Source: Epiperipatus broadwayi
Lineage: Eukaryota > Onychophora > Udeonychophora > Euonychophora > Peripatidae
NCBI GenBank assembly: GCA_028023455.1
Contig: JAQFVV010012477.1
Location: forward strand, 3,799,365 to 3,863,364
Direction of reading: 5' to 3'
Length of the DNA: 64,000 nucleotides
In this document: piece after piece, positions 11,439 to 22,941 of the stretch
Layout of the letters: each line of letters opens with the position of its first letter
How positions within the stretch are numbered: the first letter of the stretch is position 1
Notes under the pieces: model-generated
Told to the model about the DNA's origin: nothing
Seen by the model: only the letters and a program-made list of their open reading frames with translations
Databases searched by the model: none
Translations under genes and position numbers: made by a program

Positions 11439-13826
11439 AAATATTTATTTATTTATTAATAGATAAAATTATTTATTTAATAAAAATATTTATTTATTTT
11501 TAAATAATTTATTAATGATATAATTTACAAAGATTTATGATTTTTCATTACTTTTCAAGTTTTATATGACTAATGAAACTTTTTTATTTTTTAAATAAGT
11601 AAATATGTGATTATCCTGTACAAAGTAATACAATGGTAGACAACCAGCTCAAAAACTAATGTTACTGAATTGATTCTCACCCAAGTAAGGGGGGTGGGTG
11701 ATATCAGTTTGATAAATTAGATGAAACTATAGTATTCAAACTACTTTTTGCTGCTTGAGAAATCATGCCTCTCATATAACCATGATAAGTCTTATTAGCA
11801 GTCCCCATATTAAAGAAACAGTGAAATAAAAGACAGGAACCCCCAGACTTGTCAATTATGAAACAATGAAGATTTGAGATTTTACCTTCTAGCTAAGAAT
11901 AATAAAATACCCACTAATTAATCAATGTTAAATGGTTAATTTCTACATATTCTACCTGAAAAAAATTCTAAGCCTGCTGAAAAAAAAATTAAGTTCATTT
12001 AGTTCAGATGTGAATCCAAGTTATAAACATAAAAAGCAAATGTAATATTATTGTTTTTTTTATTACTGATTTATAGCAAGAACAAATGTAATGCAATAAT
12101 AATAGGGAAAATCTTCAAGTTGTTATTTATTTTTTAAATTCCCATACATACATATATTTTAAGACTGGTACTTTGTGAAAGACTGAATTTGAATGAGCTA
12201 ACCAAGTTTGATATCCATCTCAGAATTATTGATTTCTTTTATTACTAACTATATACACATGTATTTATCATGAATCTCTTTTTATAAAAATAAATACATT
12301 TTATTACTTTCAACATTAAAGTTGAGGCAAAAAACAAACAACAAACAAACAATAAAAAATTAACTATTAAAATCATTAAGTGTATCATTAAGTGTATGAA
12401 ATTCTGCAAGATGAGAGAAATGTGAATGTTGACTTCAGTTTAACATTTCAAAAGAACTGTTCTACATTAGGGTTCATATCTAATCAATCTAAAAGTCACA
12501 AAATTATGACTTATCATGAACTATAATTACATAAAATGAAAAGAAATTTGTGTAGCTAATATGACTATACTTTTTAATTTCTGGACATTAAATTTTTCTG
12601 ATTTTCATAATGATATTTTATCAGGCTGGAAGTCAAAAATTGAATTTGCATTTTTTGCCCTCTACTGAGATATTTTGAAAACCCTTTTTTTTACAGCTTT
12701 AAAATTCACGTATATATTTTTTCTAATATTTTAATTTAAAAAAAAATCAAAAGATGTCAGGATAATCGAATAAGCAGGTCTTCAAAGTTTCTTAAACTCC
12801 TTGGTGATAGGTGTCTAATACATATTTGGTGATCTCAAACTTTCAAGATTACTTAGAGAATATATTATGATGGTCTAAAAACTTGTTTTTTGAAAAGTTT
12901 ATGAATATTTTTGTATAAAAATTGTGTAATAATTATTGGAAATCAAAAATATATATTGTTCCATATTTATTTTTTGCAGAAATGTTTTATTTTTAAATAT
13001 AAAAGAATATATTCTTCTGAATAATGTTAGCATAGAGATTATGGTACGGTAAATACAATTGTCTAGAAATGTCATCACTAAACAGTCTGTTATAACATTT
13101 AACAATATTGTAAAAATTACAAAAAAATTATAAACTTTTAAAGCATAAATTGATAGATTTATTAGATATTAAAAATAATTCATTCAGATTTTTAAAACAA
13201 ACATCAAACAAAGAAGATTTCATTCATTTTGCAAATTGAATCAGCTCCACCTGAAATTTGATGATGACACAATGCTTTGTTTTGATTAAAATCTAATTTT
13301 TAAAATAATTTTGAAAATCAAATGTGATTTTTTAAAATTTATTTAATTTCTAAACAAAAATATCTATCAAATAATGTCAAATTTATTATATCCTGATAAA
13401 TAATAATGGTTTAATATTAAAGTGAAAGTTGAATGCTTAAAGTGAGAACAAAGAAATCTATCAGAAAACAGGAGGGTTAACATTAGCTTTCTGATACCTT
13501 CTATTGTTTCATCTGGTGAGAATTTTTGAAAATGATGAACCTTTCTGTTCTTATAAAATATTTACTACTAAAACTCATTAAATTAGACTTGATTTGCTTT
13601 TAATTTAATTTATAAAGAAATAATATTTAAAAAAACACACATTTGACTGTTTAAATAATTTAAAACTGATAACTCTATCAAATTCTGCTTTAAAATCTGA
13701 TATTTTCATACAAAAGTTGTCAATATTTAAGAGATTTTTATATCAAGTTAAATTAGATAATGATGTAATAGACATTATCAGTTTTTCTTTTTTATATATT
13801 ACAATCAGGTATAAACCACTAAAAAT
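11439..13826. other. AT-rich non-coding region
   Basis: No exon with splice sites recognised on either strand. Contains low-complexity A/T runs and one likely SINE relic (about 11890-12010) with the tail-like phrase aaaattctaagcctgctga. Confidence 0.4.
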
Positions 13827-13872
13827 TACATGATCACCATTCTTTTTGTTTAGCCTCTGTGTAAACAATAAT
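13827..13872 (-). mobile_element. End fragment of the palindromic short element
   Basis: Read on the minus strand this has the family's 3'-terminal motif (ggtgatcatgtaat) preceded by gtttacacagaggctaaac. It matches the subfamily copy at 59903-60277. Only about 45 bases survive, and no duplication could be assigned. Confidence 0.5.
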
Positions 13873-14569
13873 CTTTATTATTTCTATTTCTAAAAATAAA
13901 ATATAAATGAATAAATTAAAAGTTTACCTGTCTATTTCTTTATAATAATCAAGTAAATAAAACAATTATTTATGCAAAAATGATAAAAATACTTTATAAC
14001 AAGCAAAAAATTGTATTTAATTATACTTCAATGCAAATGCCTACTGGTTGTTTCTCTCTATCAATAAACAAAGGAGAAGTCTTTTGATATTAGCCACAGT
14101 TTGAAAGATGCTGACATCTTCATATCTTTTTTTCAATTTTAACATTAAAATCTACATTAAAAAAGGGTCATTATTACTTAAATTAACATTAATACTACAA
14201 TCTAAATATGGAACTACAGTGCTTTTTCTGAGAAAACTTTCAATTAATTGCAACACAGATGAAGTTAATAAGTTAAAGTAAGCTAAAGTTACATATTATC
14301 ACTTATAGAAGTGATGAAAATATCTTTTATAACACTATCAGTTATGATTAACATTTTTCTCTTAATAAAGTGTTTGACTTTATAAATGTCTTTTGTGTTT
14401 GTGCTTTTTCGCAATTGATTATGAATTTATCATGGCTAAAATTACAGCTAGATTAAACCTATTATTTATTTAACTGATTTGAATGTATTTCTCTAATATA
14501 CTAATTATTAGATGTAGTTTCAATTCAAATATCCTTAGATAGATGGCAGACTTGAATATTAAGATGCCA

Positions 14570-15445
14570 ATAGGAAGACATGCTTTAGATGCAGATGTGT
14601 GGACAGAAAAGGAGGCAATTCAAGGAGAAATGGGATGGCCAAGGTTTTATATGAGAGATTCAAAAAGCAAATTAAAAATGTTTGGTAGATTGAAATTTAT
14701 GGATAATAAGAGAATAGCCAAAATAGTATTTAATTGAGTTATGAGTAAAGGGAAGGCAATGAGATGGGTAAGAAAGTTAGTACGTTATGCAGAAGATTTG
14801 GATAAAGATGTCAGTATACTTATACAAAAAGTGGGATGATTGTGTTAGGAGAATTATTGTATGTTATAGTTGCAAGGAATAGAATAGAAGAATAGATGCA
14901 TTAATAAAGAATAGGTAGTTGGAGAGATGAAAAACTAGTATGGAGAGAGTGTTTAAATATATATAGAAGTAAACAGAATATTGATTGTGGGTTAATTTAT
15001 GATAATAGCAAGGAAAGTAATTTACTGTTTAAGACTTGAACAGGATCTTTAGCAAAAAAAAAAAAGAATATATAAAAAAATGTGGGTGATTTATTCTGCA
15101 AGTTATGGAAGGAAGGCACAGAAAATATTAGGCACCTGTTAATTGAAAGTAAATATGTGCAAGCAGAAAGGGTACAAATAATGAAGTTGTGGAATATTTA
15201 AAAACAAAGTGATTATACAGAAAGTGGGTTCTTGGATTTTATGCTGGGTTTGGGAAAAGATAAGGGGGATTTAGATATAAAGGCTATAGAGTTGACAAAG
15301 ATGATGTGGAAATGTGATGGAAAAACTTAGGGTGGGAAATGGGAAGGAATGATAAAGTGGCTAACAGGTTTCTCTGGGCATAGTGGCTGAGAGATTCCTG
15401 ATTCTGAAAAAGGAGATGTTACAGTGCATTGCATAACACAGACTG
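14570..15445 (+). mobile_element. CR1-like LINE, 5'-truncated 3' fragment
   Basis: Starts in the C-terminal part of ORF2 at the conserved peptide GRHALDADVWTEKEAIQGEM and continues through the zinc-knuckle-like C-terminus to the 3' end with a short cattgcat-type tail. The same peptide occurs in the long minus-strand copy near 29450. A stop follows the first 60 or so codons and further stops and frameshifts are scattered after it, so this is a dead copy. It lies downstream of the 16992-17193 exon with respect to the host gene and in opposite orientation. Confidence 0.85.
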
Positions 15446-16590
15446 AAAGAGCTGTTGTTATATTTAAAAAATAGAATATTTCATCTTAATAAAATAACTA
15501 TAAGTTAATTATATATTGAAAGTGGGACATAAATCTCTCTCTGTCAGTAACATAAAAAACATTAAAATCATTTCTTTAAAGGTGGCGCTGTAAGATTATA
15601 AAAATAAAATGACAAGATCATAAAATCAATTTTTGCATAATTTATACTACTGAACCTACAATTGTATGGAGTTATATTCATTGAATTTATCCCTTCATTA
15701 TTGATAGGGTGTCATATTTAGGAGCTAAAGATCTCTATATAATGGCATAACACTCTCATTTCCAATATTAGAAAGTTTTAAGATTTCCCAAATGATAAAT
15801 CATTTATTTTTTATTGGATAAAATATTTGAAATGATAATCAGTAGTATCTTTTTTTAAAATTATGTTATGGTGAACTTGAGCATAGTTTTTATATAAAAG
15901 ACAAAACTCATTTACATTACAAAGATTATCTCAAACAATCTTTGAAAAACCAATACTAATTGCTTTCATTTGGCAAGATATGGATGGAGCTAAAATACGA
16001 TGAAAGTTTACAATTAGATGAGATTTTGAGGTCTTTCAAAAGTAAAGCACACAGTAGAAGTTAAAAGATAGCATTGCAAAATGTTAAAAACAGATTAAAG
16101 GACCAGCATGTGTTATCTGTAAATATTACAACAGTTTGAAGATTGATATACAGAGTCATCATCATTAATACTTTATTCACAGATTTATGCCTTTATTGTT
16201 TTATATCTGTAATGAAAATAGTCATATTTATTTTTGAGTGGTAATTAGTAAATATATAACTACTTGAATAAAGAACTTTCCAAACATTTGCTCATAGCAC
16301 CATACTAATCTCTTTTATCAGTTCACTTAACAAATGCAAAATGACCTTTTACATTTACTTGCTCAATTTGTATAAGGTAAATCTGATAAGTAATATTATT
16401 CAAAGTAAATTTTAAATTAAACCCAGATGTAAACATAACCTCTTTCAATATGGCTAAATAGGAAACTTTACAAAGTATAATTTTATATCTGGGCTTGATT
16501 TGAAGTTTTCCCTGAAGGATATCACTTGTTAGAATTACCATTCTTATAAAAACTAAGAAAGCACATATAAACAATCTGATACAGAAGTTG
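15446..16590. other. AT-rich non-coding region
   Basis: Nothing recognisable beyond short microsatellite-like runs. An open frame at 16323-16574 on the minus strand has no family resemblance and no splice context. Confidence 0.4.
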
Positions 16591-16596
16591 GTGCAG

Positions 16597-16772
16597 TGCT
16601 ATAAACAGCTTTTGAAAAGCTTATCATTCCAGCATTTCACATGGTTTGAAGTGCTGCATTTATTAGTCAGTACGTATTTCATGCACATACATATATAACA
16701 CACACATGTATATAAAGCACTTCAAACTATATGTGAGCGCAGTGAAATGTTTACAAAGCTGTTTGCATTGAG
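16597..16772. repeat. Hairpin (foldback) element
   Basis: 16597-16660 contains aaacagctttt, agcatttcac and ggtttgaagtgct. 16716-16772 contains the same motifs inverted (agcacttcaaac, gtgaaatgttt, aaagctgttt). Arms are about 55-60 bases with mismatches, and the loop holds CA/TA repeats. Likely a small MITE. It lies about 220 bases beyond the donor side of the GAIN exon. Confidence 0.6.
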
Positions 16773-16991
16773 TACATGTGAATGCTTATATTGGGATATA
16801 ACTATTCTTTAAATGATTGTTTTGCAATTATAATAATGTATATTTATCTTATGATGTGATTGTATTTACTCTACTAACAGAAATAATATTAAAGCAGTGA
16901 ATGCAGCTTAATATATAACCTTTATAATAAAAATGATATCAGATATTAAAAAAGTAAGCAAATTAGTTCAAATAAAATAAATGTTTCATAC

Positions 16992-17193
16992 CTGTTAACA
17001 TATTCACCAGAAACTGGCAAAAGACTGGCTAGATTATTATAAACAGTGAAAACAACTTGTAATGTTCCATTATTTTCAGCCTTTATAACTCCCTCTGGTG
17101 GTAATGAAATGTGATTGTCTTGGTTATTTTTGTCAGAATATGACACTTTTGGAGGGTTGGTTTTATTAACATGAGAGACATCTACCTTGATCA
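16992..17193 (-). CDS. Latrophilin-like adhesion GPCR, GAIN-domain exon (downstream)
   Basis: This is an internal exon of 202 bases on the minus strand. The acceptor has a long pyrimidine tract ending in tttctttatttag just above 17193, and the donor AACAG|gtatga follows 16992. It reads through without a stop: two bases completing a codon, 66 codons, then two bases. The peptide contains NGTLQVVFTVYNNLASLLP, which resembles the strand-rich part of the GAIN domain of latrophilins (ADGRL/Cirl), where a VxFxLYNNLG motif is conserved. Two N-glycosylation sequons (NKT, NGT) fit an extracellular region. It joins in phase (split codon G|TG, Val) to the exon at 47106-47214. In this family the GAIN domain mediates autoproteolysis; the cleavage site lies further C-terminal, outside this exon. 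No start codon is expected here. Assignment to latrophilin is by memory of the family and is fairly but not fully certain. Confidence 0.78.
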
Positions 17194-17272
17194 CTAAATA
17201 AAGAAAAAAAAGTATATATATAAACTGTGTATATATACAAAAACATAAACATGTAAAACAAAGTAGGATCAT

Positions 17273-18425
17273 CTAGATAATTAATAGATTAATGCAAAGC
17301 AGTTTGCCAATTTTTGCACATTTTTTCAAGTATTATGATAATTGAATAATGGATATTTCAAATCCATGAATAAAACTGACATCCCTACAAAATTATTTTA
17401 TATAATAAAACTAAACTATTTTAACTTCATACACATTTAAATAAATATTAAACTCTGTGCCTAGTAATATATATTTGACAAGGGATGTATATAGAATTGG
17501 AGTCAATGAATACATTACATGTGGTTATAGTATTTAGTATTTATTTATTATAATTTGTCTTAGCATAGAAAATTATACAATGTTAATTCAGATTCTATTT
17601 TATTACAATATAAATTAAAATAATAAATCAGTCTTTAAATAGTTCTCTAGAGGGCAAAAACCTCACCATGGTCCTTCATAAAAGAGCAGTGAAAGAATGG
17701 GCAGTAGTCACCAGAGTTGCCAGTGTTAGGTGTGAGATTTTGAATACTCTCCAGACATTCATTTTCTGATTAATATGTGATAATTAGCTAAATTATCTAT
17801 GAACTGGTTACCTAAAAAAATTTCTAAACCTGATTATAATCTGGAAAGATGTGAAAGTATTGGCCTGATTCAAATCCAGTTCACAGAACAGGCCAAAAGA
17901 TGCATTAAATATGTTTTAATAGACTCTTATCAAAATACAAATAACATTTTTATAAATAACAGAATTTGATGGAAGCATAACTCTCCACTTTAATTAGGAT
18001 TTTTTAATAAGCACATCTCTAAATCCTTCGAAATGTCTATGTAGTGCAGAAATAGTGCATGTATGTCTCATCTATATGAATCTGGTGTTTGAATCTGATT
18101 CAAATAAAATTCTTTTCAAGAGGCTTTGTATAATTTTTATAGATAGCTGGTCATTGCCAATCTATTTAACTATTCAACTATTTATCAGTAAATGGGTATC
18201 TAAAATAAGAATAGTAAATTATTTAAACCATCACAACCCAAAAAATCACAACTCAAAGTTAACTTCTTCAATGTATCTTTATGAAGGGCTTTTGAAAAAG
18301 CCTTTGCCTTGCACTGACTTTGGTTTTTAAAACTGTTCTACTTATATATATATATGGTCAAGTTGCAAATTTTAGTGTCTGTATAAATAGATTGGAGCAT
18401 AAATAAAGGTGGATTCCACCAATAT
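17273..18425. other. AT-rich intronic sequence with SINE relics
   Basis: Includes weak SINE-like phrases (about 17690-17890 and 18070-18220, such as gtttgaatctgattcaaat). A 91-codon frame at 18055-18330 overlaps such a relic and is not considered a gene. Confidence 0.4.
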
Positions 18426-18429
18426 TGTT

Positions 18430-18492
18430 ACAGGAGGTTATCTATATTGGGATTATCTAAGTGTTGACTGGTTTCTAATGGTTATATATATA
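18430..18492 (+). mobile_element. MITE end, TA-flanked family
   Basis: Contains attgggattatctaagtgtt followed by gactggtttctaatgg and then a TA repeat. The same terminal motif occurs at 20496-20630 (both ends), 22842-22906 and 38346-38392. It always faces a TA-rich flank, which suggests a TA target as in Tc1/mariner-type MITEs. Confidence 0.5.
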
Positions 18493-19084
18493 AATTCATA
18501 GTATTATTTCTGGGAGCTTCCATGTAATAAAAATACAATAGCTAAATAGTTGATGTTTCAGTACAATAAAAAGTACTTCGTCAGAGCTTCTTTCTCAAAT
18601 CATAAGAATATTATTCATCTTTTATTCATGAGAATATTAGAATTAATATATATATAAAATGTGTGTGTATTTACATAAACACAATACAAGAACAATTGCC
18701 AAGGTTTAGGTAGATATTAATTGTTTTGTCTGTTGTTTTTATTTGAAAAGATCTATTTGTTTAAAAAGCAACACCAGAGTTGTGTTGAAGGAAATTTTGA
18801 CTTTGCAAATATTACTATTTTATTCAATTTTGATTATATTTATCACTACAGCATTAAGAAGAGAGATTTTGAACTTATTATTTTTTAATATTAAAAATTA
18901 GAATTTATAATGCACCTTCTTAAAAAGTTTTACAAAATTTTGTCAGACTAAAAACTCAATCATATTAAAATTTTCAACCTTAATTAAAAAAAAAAACACG
19001 ATTCAGCATCAGTTGAAACAATCCTTAAATGATTTGTTAAAATTAATCTATTAAATAAATCGCTGTTAATTACGTCCTTAACTG

Positions 19085-19169
19085 AGCAACTAATGAGCGC
19101 TGGTTCAACATCAAATATATATATCGGAGATAATGATCTTTTTCACATTATGTGGACATATGTATCAGT
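19085..19169 (+). mobile_element. SINE-A, 5' part, interrupted
   Basis: Matches the window's commonest SINE: aactgagcaactaatgagcgctggttca, then the tttttcacat...gtat block. It is interrupted at ttgtataaggtgg by the palindromic element at 19182-19383, and continues at 19397. Confidence 0.7.
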
Positions 19170-19181
19170 TGTATAAGGTGG

Positions 19182-19383
19182 CCAATAAACATCACATGAT
19201 TACCATTTCTTATGCTTGTTCTTAACTGATATTAAAGCAGGCAAAACTCACTATATGTATTGCCATTCAGTGCAAGCCAGAGTAATCAATGGATGCCAGA
19301 AGGCTTGTGCATAAAAACCCATTTAGCGCCTACTCATCCAATATCCCCAGACTAGTTTCTGGCTTGTGGCATTTTGCCTGTTT
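19182..19383 (-). mobile_element. Palindromic short retroelement, copy nested in SINE-A
   Basis: Begins with ccaataaacatcacatgat (the family's 3' end, inverted) and ends with ttttgcctgttttt (the complement of the family's 5' end). It is flanked by TTGTATAAGRTGG, 13 bp with one mismatch, at 19169-19181 and 19384-19396. Because SINE-A normally has a single gttgtataagatgg at this place, the duplication is directly demonstrated. One half of the palindrome is deleted in this copy. Confidence 0.8.
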
Positions 19384-19396
19384 TTGTATAAGATGG

Positions 19397-19485
19397 AGTG
19401 GATAGCTGTAGGGATCTTGAAAGTCTGAGCTCAAATCCCTTCTAAATTACATTAAATTCAGTATAGACAATATAATTGTATTAAA
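19397..19485 (+). mobile_element. SINE-A, 3' part, after the nested insertion
   Basis: Continues with agtggatagctgtagggatc, the B-box-like gagctcaaatccc and the attacatta tail region. Together with 19085-19169 it forms one tRNA-derived SINE copy split by the nested element. Confidence 0.7.
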
Positions 19486-20495
19486 TATTACATATACCTA
19501 ACCAGTTATTCAATTGCAAAATCTATTTCTCCTAATCCATCCTCCAATTAGTAGAAACTTTAGACAATAGTAGATACCAGGTAGAGTTGCTTAATAAATC
19601 TATATCCACTATTGCATTCACATTTTCAGAATAGACTCAACTTTATGATTTTCAGATCTGGATCTAAAATAATACAGATGTCTTAAATTCAGATCTAAAA
19701 TTTTTCACAGACAAAAGCCATAAACTAGTAACCTGTTTGGGGACATGGATGATATAGAATTGAATGGCATTAATTAAAACACTTTTATCTGATATTTACT
19801 GTTTACTCATGCTGACACTTGGTAGCAGAAATTGGAGTAGAAAAAATAGATGCTTTTCATGCATTAGTTTATTTTATATTAAAATAAGTATCCTATGATT
19901 ATCATTATTGATATTTAATGATACATGATAACATATGACAGAGCCAATCAAATCTCATTCTAGTTCTGCCTTTTAACCTTCACCATAAAGAACATTGGAT
20001 TTCTAAAAGAACAAAAACAAACAAGTGAAGTCATTGAGATTTGTGGTTGTGGAGCTAATGTTCAACTGATATACAAGCATGTTGATCTGAATTCAAAACC
20101 TTGTAGTATTTAAACTTCAAATTATTATCTCATATATGGATGCATGTGTGTAATCCAATGCTACTTATTGTCAATGATCAAGAGCTAAAACTACTTGGGA
20201 ATTTGTTTGGAGTTATCATTTGGTGCCGTGATTGCATAATCCTTATTGGTCATAAAACTCAGTGATAAGAAAAGTGGACTCAAGAGTGTAAAGTTTTTGA
20301 ATTGATTTATAAAATTACTGTGACTGATCTGCAATTATGATCTTCAGAATCAATTAAATTTTTAAAAAAAAACTATATGATAACAAATATTGTATTCTTA
20401 TATATATTATACGTCAAGTTTATGTGTGTGTATATATATATAAATATTAAGTGTACTAATGCACAAGGTTAAATGTGTTTATAAGTAATCATTAC
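19486..20495. other. AT-rich intronic sequence
   Basis: No coding or repeat unit could be delimited. Some phrases with gatttgaatctg-like text are probably SINE debris. Confidence 0.35.
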
Positions 20496-20630
20496 AACTA
20501 GTCAACACTTAGACAATCCCAATATCAATAACAATCAATAATCTCAAACTGTTGATGTTGCCTTGACAACATATTGAGACTAATAAATGGTATTGATATT
20601 AAGATTGTCTAAGTGTTGATTGATTTTAAT
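20496..20630. mobile_element. Hairpin MITE of the TA-flanked family
   Basis: The left end has gtcaacacttagacaatccc then aatatcaata. The right end has tattgatattaagattgtct then aagtgttgattg. These are inverted copies about 30 bases long around a 60-base middle. Flanks are TA-rich. It is the most complete copy of this family in the window. Confidence 0.7.
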
Positions 20631-21019
20631 ATATAAATACATATAGACAGAAAAAGTAAATGATAAAATAAAATAAAAAGTATACAAGGATATCAGTGAC
20701 TGGAATTACAACAAATAATTTAAGATAAACATTTGATAAAGTAAACATTGAAAATGGTGAAGAAATATTAAAATTGGTGCAGAAATGGTAAATGAGGAAA
20801 GAAAGATATAGATTTAACATAAATGTGAACAATAAAGAAAAAAAAATCAAAATTGGTGAAAATATACTATTTACCTTAAAAACAATGTCACTAATGAACT
20901 AGAGTGCCCAAACAACAAAATATAGTGAGAACAAGAACATATCTATAAGCCATGAATATATTAAAAAAACAAAGTAAACTGTTAGAAAACGAAACAGAGG
21001 CACTTTACTCTTGCGTTTT

Positions 21020-21370
21020 TATTTTAGGTTATGTGGTTGTGAAATATGAGTGTCAACAGAACATCCAGTGAGAAGAAATACTGACATATGACCAGAATAT
21101 ACTTTAAAAAATTATTGAAAAATGGTTGGATGCAAAAAGTTTTCACTAAAGAATTGGAGAGAAAATTACAATTGTTTGGACAATATGTCGAATGAATGAT
21201 GATCAGCAATTGAAATGTCTAACTTTTGGTATTAAACAAAAGAGTGAAATCCCACAAACAATGGACCCTAGATGTTAGAGAATAGTGTAGCATTAACATC
21301 TGCTCTTCTAACAAGGGAAAACAGTATTGGAGAGAATTAGTGTTGAAAATATTCTAGCTATAAGATAATG
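21020..21370 (+). pseudogene. Worn LINE ORF2 C-terminal remnant
   Basis: Reading across stops and frameshifts gives fragments such as RKLQLFGQYVE, QLKCLTFGIKQ, HKQWTLDV and YWRELVLKI. They resemble the C-terminal tail of several invertebrate LINE reverse transcriptases (a KLxxFGHVxRM segment followed by a GRPxxRWxDDV segment). It is not the same family as the RTE or CR1-like copies here. Too degraded for a clade call. Confidence 0.45.
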
Positions 21371-22663
21371 ACTTTGGAATGAGACTACATTAAAGTTTTA
21401 TACTTAAAGTCATATGGAGGTGGCTAAACAGTACAGTATTATAAAAATTATAATTCTTCATCATCACCACCAAGATTATATAGTTCTTTGATATTCCTTT
21501 AATATAAATTATTCTAAATTCAATAGTTAAAAATAATTTTAATTCAAATAGAGCCATTGCATTATTAAGAATCAGAATTATATTTTAACTCTTAATTTGG
21601 TTATTTGAAAGTTTATGTATTTATATAAACACACACACACACATATATATATATAACATTAGCATTATAGAAAGTATTATTCAAGCAGAGGTCAAAATTT
21701 CCTGTATATCTTCTCATACTATACTCACACACAAATGAGACATAGAGTGATATGGAATATATTTATATTCAAGCTAATTACAAATATTTTTTATTTACAA
21801 TCACTCATCTCCTTTATCTTAAAATTCATTATGTCATAACTATCCACTATTTTATGAAAGTTGCACATCACACTCTCTCACTACACATGCATTTCATAAA
21901 AAACCCTTGTGCATCAGATGAGAAAGATGTTTAAACTATGGATTTAGAGCTTGAATTTATTGGTCTATCAATATAGATATGGAGATCAAGGTGATTTAAT
22001 AGTTTACATCATCTGAAAAGAAGAGACTGTGAAATACATGTACAACAATAGAGGGTGGCCTAAAATTTTTATGCATTAATAAATACTTGTGATACAAAAG
22101 ATTATGTGATGGAGAAAGGAATTTATAAATAAATAAAAATTTAGTTGATTAAATATGTTTCATAGCATTCCATTAATTACAACATATGTATTTATTGTCT
22201 TACAGTCATAAAAATAAAGCAATCACACCCAGCATGTATTTATCCTTGAACTCTGTTTGGTTATTGCTTTCATAACCATTCATTAAGATATATATATATG
22301 CACACATTCAAACTTCTATTGAAGACCGGAAAGTGTATTAGATTTCAGCAGTTACAAAATACCATTTATCTGTGATGGAGAGATAATGATCAGATTTCAT
22401 CAATAAATATAGTGATACAGTTACATTATCTTTTCCATGAATAAACATTGTAAGATATAGTGATAAAAAATTAGTTTGAATAGATTTAATCATGATTCTA
22501 ACCAATTTCTGCCGTTTTGGATTGGATAAAGATATTTAAGACTAATTTTATAAATTAAATTGAATTGTTTTTTGATTTCAGAATCTTTGCAGTAATAGTT
22601 GAATGGCATCCACTTGTCAGATTATGACTAATATGATTTGCCTATGATACATTGTTTTTTTTA
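21371..22663. other. AT-rich intronic sequence
   Basis: Short CA and TA microsatellites (about 21628-21655, 22290-22300). No coding signal or delimited repeat recognised. Confidence 0.4.
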
Positions 22664-22732
22664 TATGTCAAAGCATTAACCAGGGCCAGCTACTTGGAAG
22701 GCAGTTATGCTAACCACTAGGCCACCAATGCT
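22664..22732 (-). pseudogene. tRNA-Gly(UCC)-like pseudogene or SINE head
   Basis: On the minus strand the sequence follows a glycine tRNA closely: the start gcattggtggcctagtggtt (A box), then agcataactgccttccaagt (anticodon loop with TCC). The T-arm ctggttaatgc has lost the usual ggttcgattc, and the acceptor stem is imperfect. It is followed by a short T/A-rich stretch. It could be a tRNA pseudogene or the 5' part of a tRNA-Gly-derived SINE; not functional as it stands. Confidence 0.65.
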
Positions 22733-22834
22733 TGATATGATATATTATTGATACTACCAACAAGCAACATTGTATGATCCCTTTTTTACTCATGAAAATT
22801 TTCACCTTTATTGTTAAAAGTAGGTTGCCAATAA

Positions 22835-22906
22835 CAATAGTTTGAAATTGTTGATTGTTATTGATATTGGGATTGTCTAAGTGTTTACTGACTTTTAATA
22901 TATATA
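22835..22906 (+). mobile_element. MITE end of the TA-flanked family
   Basis: Carries tattgatattgggattgtct then aagtgtttactgacttttaa followed by a TA repeat. Left-hand mate not found, so this is a half element. Immediately downstream are two (TA)n blocks with an intervening short direct repeat. Confidence 0.5.
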
Positions 22907-22941
22907 TATATATATATGAATACTACTTATATATATATATA

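Noticed and set aside
17194-17272. Methionine start and hydrophobic leader upstream of the GAIN exon peptide, resembling a signal peptide
   Set aside because: This part is intron: a good splice acceptor lies at 17194-17195 and the hydrophobic text is the translated pyrimidine tract.
18055-18330. 91-codon open frame on the plus strand
   Set aside because: Overlaps SINE debris, no family resemblance, no splice or promoter signal.
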